Assembly: GCA_900074885.1 (NCBI GenBank)
Contig: FJUW01000007.1
Span: forward strand, 1,445,609 to 1,509,608
DNA: 64,000 bases
Origin: Rhynchosporium graminicola
Lineage: Eukaryota > Ascomycota > Leotiomycetes > Helotiales > Ploettnerulaceae
Direction: 5' to 3'
The position numbers were made by a program, and so were the translations under genes. The notes under the pieces were generated by a model. That model was not told the origin of the DNA. It searched no databases and saw only the letters and a program-made list of their open reading frames with translations. Shown here in pieces: positions 61,449-64,000 of the stretch. Within the stretch, counting starts at the first letter, position 1. Each line of letters opens with the position of its first letter.

Positions 61449-61628
61449 TTATAACTACTAAGGTCCTAACTAGTAAGTAAGCTAGATAAATAGAATTCCT
61501 TTCCGAATTTAACTTTTAAATTATATATATACTTAGTAAAGATAACGCTAAAGCTAATTTCCTTAGCTATAGGGAATAAGACCTAAAGATATAAGAATAG
61601 CAGAAACGGGATAATAGATCTCGGGTTT
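61449..61628 (+). pseudogene. A3 RNase H end, resumed
   Basis: It reads ITTKVLTSK-AR-IEFLSEFN, IIYTLSKDNAKANFLSYRE, continuing the A3 frame from 53012. It ends within the GGGTTTTA word at the left LTR of copia F. Confidence 0.85.
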
Positions 61629-61808
61629 TATCGCAAGGTTACGTTGATCTTCAGAGTAAAGCATAGAGTAGTTGAATGATGTTAGTTGTATTGCAGTACT
61701 AATTACTATGGAGAGTAAACAGAAGATATTATCTAGGAATATCCGCACGGACCATGCACGCGTGACTATAGTCACCTGATCCATGCCAAGACCCATATTC
61801 TCGCAACA
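61629..61808 (-). repeat. F 3' LTR
   Basis: About 180 bp. On the minus strand it starts TGTTGCGAGA and ends CCTTGCGATA. It contains a perfect 14-bp palindrome GTGACTATAGTCAC at 61762-61775. A chance open frame crosses it and is not a gene. Confidence 0.72.
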
Positions 61809-62050
61809 CACCCCTCTATAGAGATACCATAAAGTCGGTAACTTCTACAGGTACGAGTGATCCAATTTCCTGTAATTACTGTCGTATGCGTACGTATAGT
61901 GACACCCCTGGAGACTAGCACTATGCCTCGATATCACATGAATCTGGATAAACTATAGGTTCCGTAATTCCTTCAAGACAAGTCAGCCTTCTAATTGATA
62001 TTTATACCCCTTATTCTAGGTATAAAACAGTTATATTTAGTATTACTATA
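61809..62050. other. F 3' untranslated segment
   Basis: It lies between the end of RNase H and the LTR. It holds the purine tract and no supported gene. Confidence 0.5.
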
Positions 62051-62059
62051 AAGGCCTTA

Positions 62060-64000
62060 AGGTCTTATAAGCTAAGTGGTTTAGTGAAACCGTCTGCCGC
62101 GTTCTCTTTTAAGGGTATATACTAAGGGTCTAAATGACCTCTAGCGACCTCCTAGCGAAAGTAGTGAAATTTGATATCGATATACTTAGTACGTTAATGT
62201 AATTCAGGGTTCTCTGATAGAGATAAAGCGTCCTGATTATCGCACTGTATCTCTATACTCCTAGAGTCTGGCTTATTATAGCCTAGCTCCTTTAGTACTT
62301 AGCGTATCTATAAAGCTTCTCTAGTAAAGGCGCATATAGCTATATACTCTGCTTCCGTAGAGGTAAGAGCTATAGTAGTCTGTCGCTTTGAAATAGCTGA
62401 GAAAACACCTCCTGTAAGGAAGAAACAGACTCCGGTATATAATACTCTATCAATTCGGTTACCGGCCTAATCAGAGTTATAGAAACCTCTCAATTTCATC
62501 TTCTCTCTATTAGTAACGTCTCCTCCGTAAGTCGTAGCGTAGTACTTCGTACCTTATAGGTACGCAAGTACTCTCTTAGCGCTTGTAAGGTATTAAGGTG
62601 ATAGATTTATCAGAAATTATAATAGTATAGAGCAGTAGTATAGTATATCCTAGCGAGTATGAGCTAGGTACTGAAGACTACCGCAAAGCTATTAAAATAG
62701 CTTGATTTCTTATAGAGTAGCGTCTCCCTTGAATTTGATTATAAACACTTCAGAACCACTAGTAAAAGGCGTATCGGCGCTCTTATAGTTAGTTATTCCA
62801 AATCGATCTAATATCTTATCGATATACGTATCTTAGTAAAGAGAAATCGTCTTCTTCTCTCTGTCACGTATAATTCTGACTCTAAGGAAGTACTTGGCTA
62901 GTCCAGCTAGAAGGATATCGAATACGGTAAGAAGCTTCACTTTGAGCTCTTCAAGTACTAATCTAGCCTTTGAGATAACTAGAAAATCGTCGACGTAAGT
63001 AACGATAATAATCTTAGTCTCTCTGTTGATATACACGTAATTATCGGTCTCTAAAGGTATAAAATAGATAATACTGAACTCCTTACGTAAGGTCTCTTAC
63101 TAGAGACGTAGTGACTGCTTTAGGCCGTATAGAGCCTTTAGCAAGAGCATATATTCCTCGTCTATAAGTCTACGCCCAAATTATCTATAAAATAGCAGCA
63201 ATTTAACGTATATTTAGGTATCGGCTTCACTATATAAGAAGGCTATAACCATATTAAACTGTTCGACTTCCAAGTCGTACTCAGCTGCAATTACTAAGGC
63301 TATCTTCTAAGTAGAAGATTTATAGACTCTAGTATACGTTTAATCGTAATCATAACTAAATCGCTAAGTATGACCTTGAACTATAAATCTGACCTTATAT
63401 TTATCGATCTTTCTATCTATATCTCTCTTTATCTTGAAAACTAGACGAGAACCCAGTACTCTGTACCCCTTTAGTACGTCTATATAGCTTATATTCTTCT
63501 AAGTCTTCTTTTCTTCAAGAGATCGATACTCCTTAATCATAGCCTTCTTCTATTCTAGCTAATTAGCTCTCTTTATAGCCTGATCTAAAGTAGTCGGATT
63601 ATCTAAGAATAAAGACTCTTCTTAAGCCGTATGAAAGGCGAGTCGATACTGACTAGTACTCTCTTGTACTTCTTCAAGTGGTGAAATTACATGGGAGTAG
63701 CTATTATTTAGTTCCGGTGTTACCTCAGGCGACGGATTATTACAGCTAGATCGTATAGCCCTAGGAATATATTCCGGTATATAGTTCTTGGATCCAGGAG
63801 GCCTACTACGCTTCTTTTGTATAGTAACTTACTCCGGGATATCGACTTCTAGTGCTAGAACTTCGTCCGTAACTATAGACTCGGTATCTTCTGTACTGTC
63901 GATTTCGACTTCGGAATCCTCGTCTTAGCTTATGATACCTGTATCAGGAGTAGTACTAGTAACTTCGGCGTTACCGGTAACTTCGGCGTCCTGATTTTAG
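62060..64000 (-). pseudogene. F pol: linker, RT and RNase H
   Basis: From the right edge it reads a Ser-, Thr- and Glu-rich linker (63600-64000). RT follows (AMIKEYRSLEEKKT, GSRLVFKIKRDIDRKI, KYKVRFIVQGHT, ALYGLKQSLRL). The catalytic YVDDFLVIS is intact near 62970-62995, inside an open stretch of 67 codons at 62833-63036. RNase H contains ALTSTEAEYIAICAF near 62340, CDNQDALSLSENPELH near 62215-62265, TKYIDIKFHYFR and ADGFTKPLSL near 62075-62105. A few TAG and TAA codons at Trp and Gln sites show mild RIP. Integrase and gag lie beyond the window. Confidence 0.9.

Larger units (their letters stand above)
61629..64000 (-). mobile_element. F: Ty1/copia element, 3' half, inserted in A3
   Basis: The 3' LTR (61629-61808), a purine tract (AGAGGGGTG in minus sense, 61809-61817) and the end of pol are present. 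The element continues past the right edge. It keeps many more TG and CA dinucleotides than its neighbours, which points to a later arrival or weaker RIP. Confidence 0.85.

Noticed and set aside
61563..61811. 82-codon minus-strand ORF across the F LTR
   Set aside because: It spans the LTR and flanking A3 sequence and has no coding features.

Overview
The window looks like part of an AT-rich, gene-free heterochromatic block from a filamentous ascomycete. It consists almost entirely of nested LTR retrotransposons damaged by repeat-induced point mutation (RIP). CpA and TpG are scarce while CpG survives. Trp and Gln codons have become TAG or TAA throughout otherwise readable gag and pol frames, and short fungal-type intron signals are visible. 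I found no single-copy host gene, tRNA, rRNA or CRISPR array. Family letters A to I are my own labels.

Layout by target-site duplications (TSDs) and homology. The only visible piece of the lowest layer is 566 bp of a copia integrase (I, 7112-7677). On its left, I is interrupted by an LTR of family A (A5, 7035-7111). A5 is split by gypsy element C (5493-7034), and C by A0 (1214-5492). A0 in turn holds copia G (1-1213) and the small LTR element D (2152-4341, TSD GATTA). On its right, I is interrupted by gypsy element E (7678-12758, resuming 48300-48845). E holds B1 (12759-48299, TSD CTAAC) and A3 (48846-53012, resuming 61449-61628). B1 holds B2 (15764-29042, TSD ATCTT) and B3 (29562-45208, TSD TCTCG). 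B2 holds A1 (17015-25144), B3 holds A2 (36022-44905, TSD GGTAT), and A3 holds A4 (53013-61448, TSD TTATA) and copia F (61629 to the right edge).

A, B, C and E are Ty3/gypsy elements whose pol ends in a chromodomain-like module (chromoviruses). G, F and I are Ty1/copia. D has LTRs but no recognisable pol. A and C read on the plus strand; B and E read on the minus strand.

The most interesting content is a gene on the opposite strand between the chromodomain and the 3' LTR in three of the four gypsy families. A carries one with a 53-nt intron (GTAAGT, TACTAAC, TAG) at the same place in four copies. C carries a 153-codon ORF with an intact ATG. E carries an ORF of about 373 codons. B has none. 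The proteins share no similarity I can see, so they may be independent acquisitions.

Two further points matter to a reader. RIP is weaker at the outer ends of each element than in the identical sequence of the opposite LTR. Also, every N gap (21422-21429, 34950, 37936, 40049-40498, 58563) is flanked by a direct duplication of 190 to 660 bp, most likely an unmerged assembly overlap, so lengths across them are inflated.
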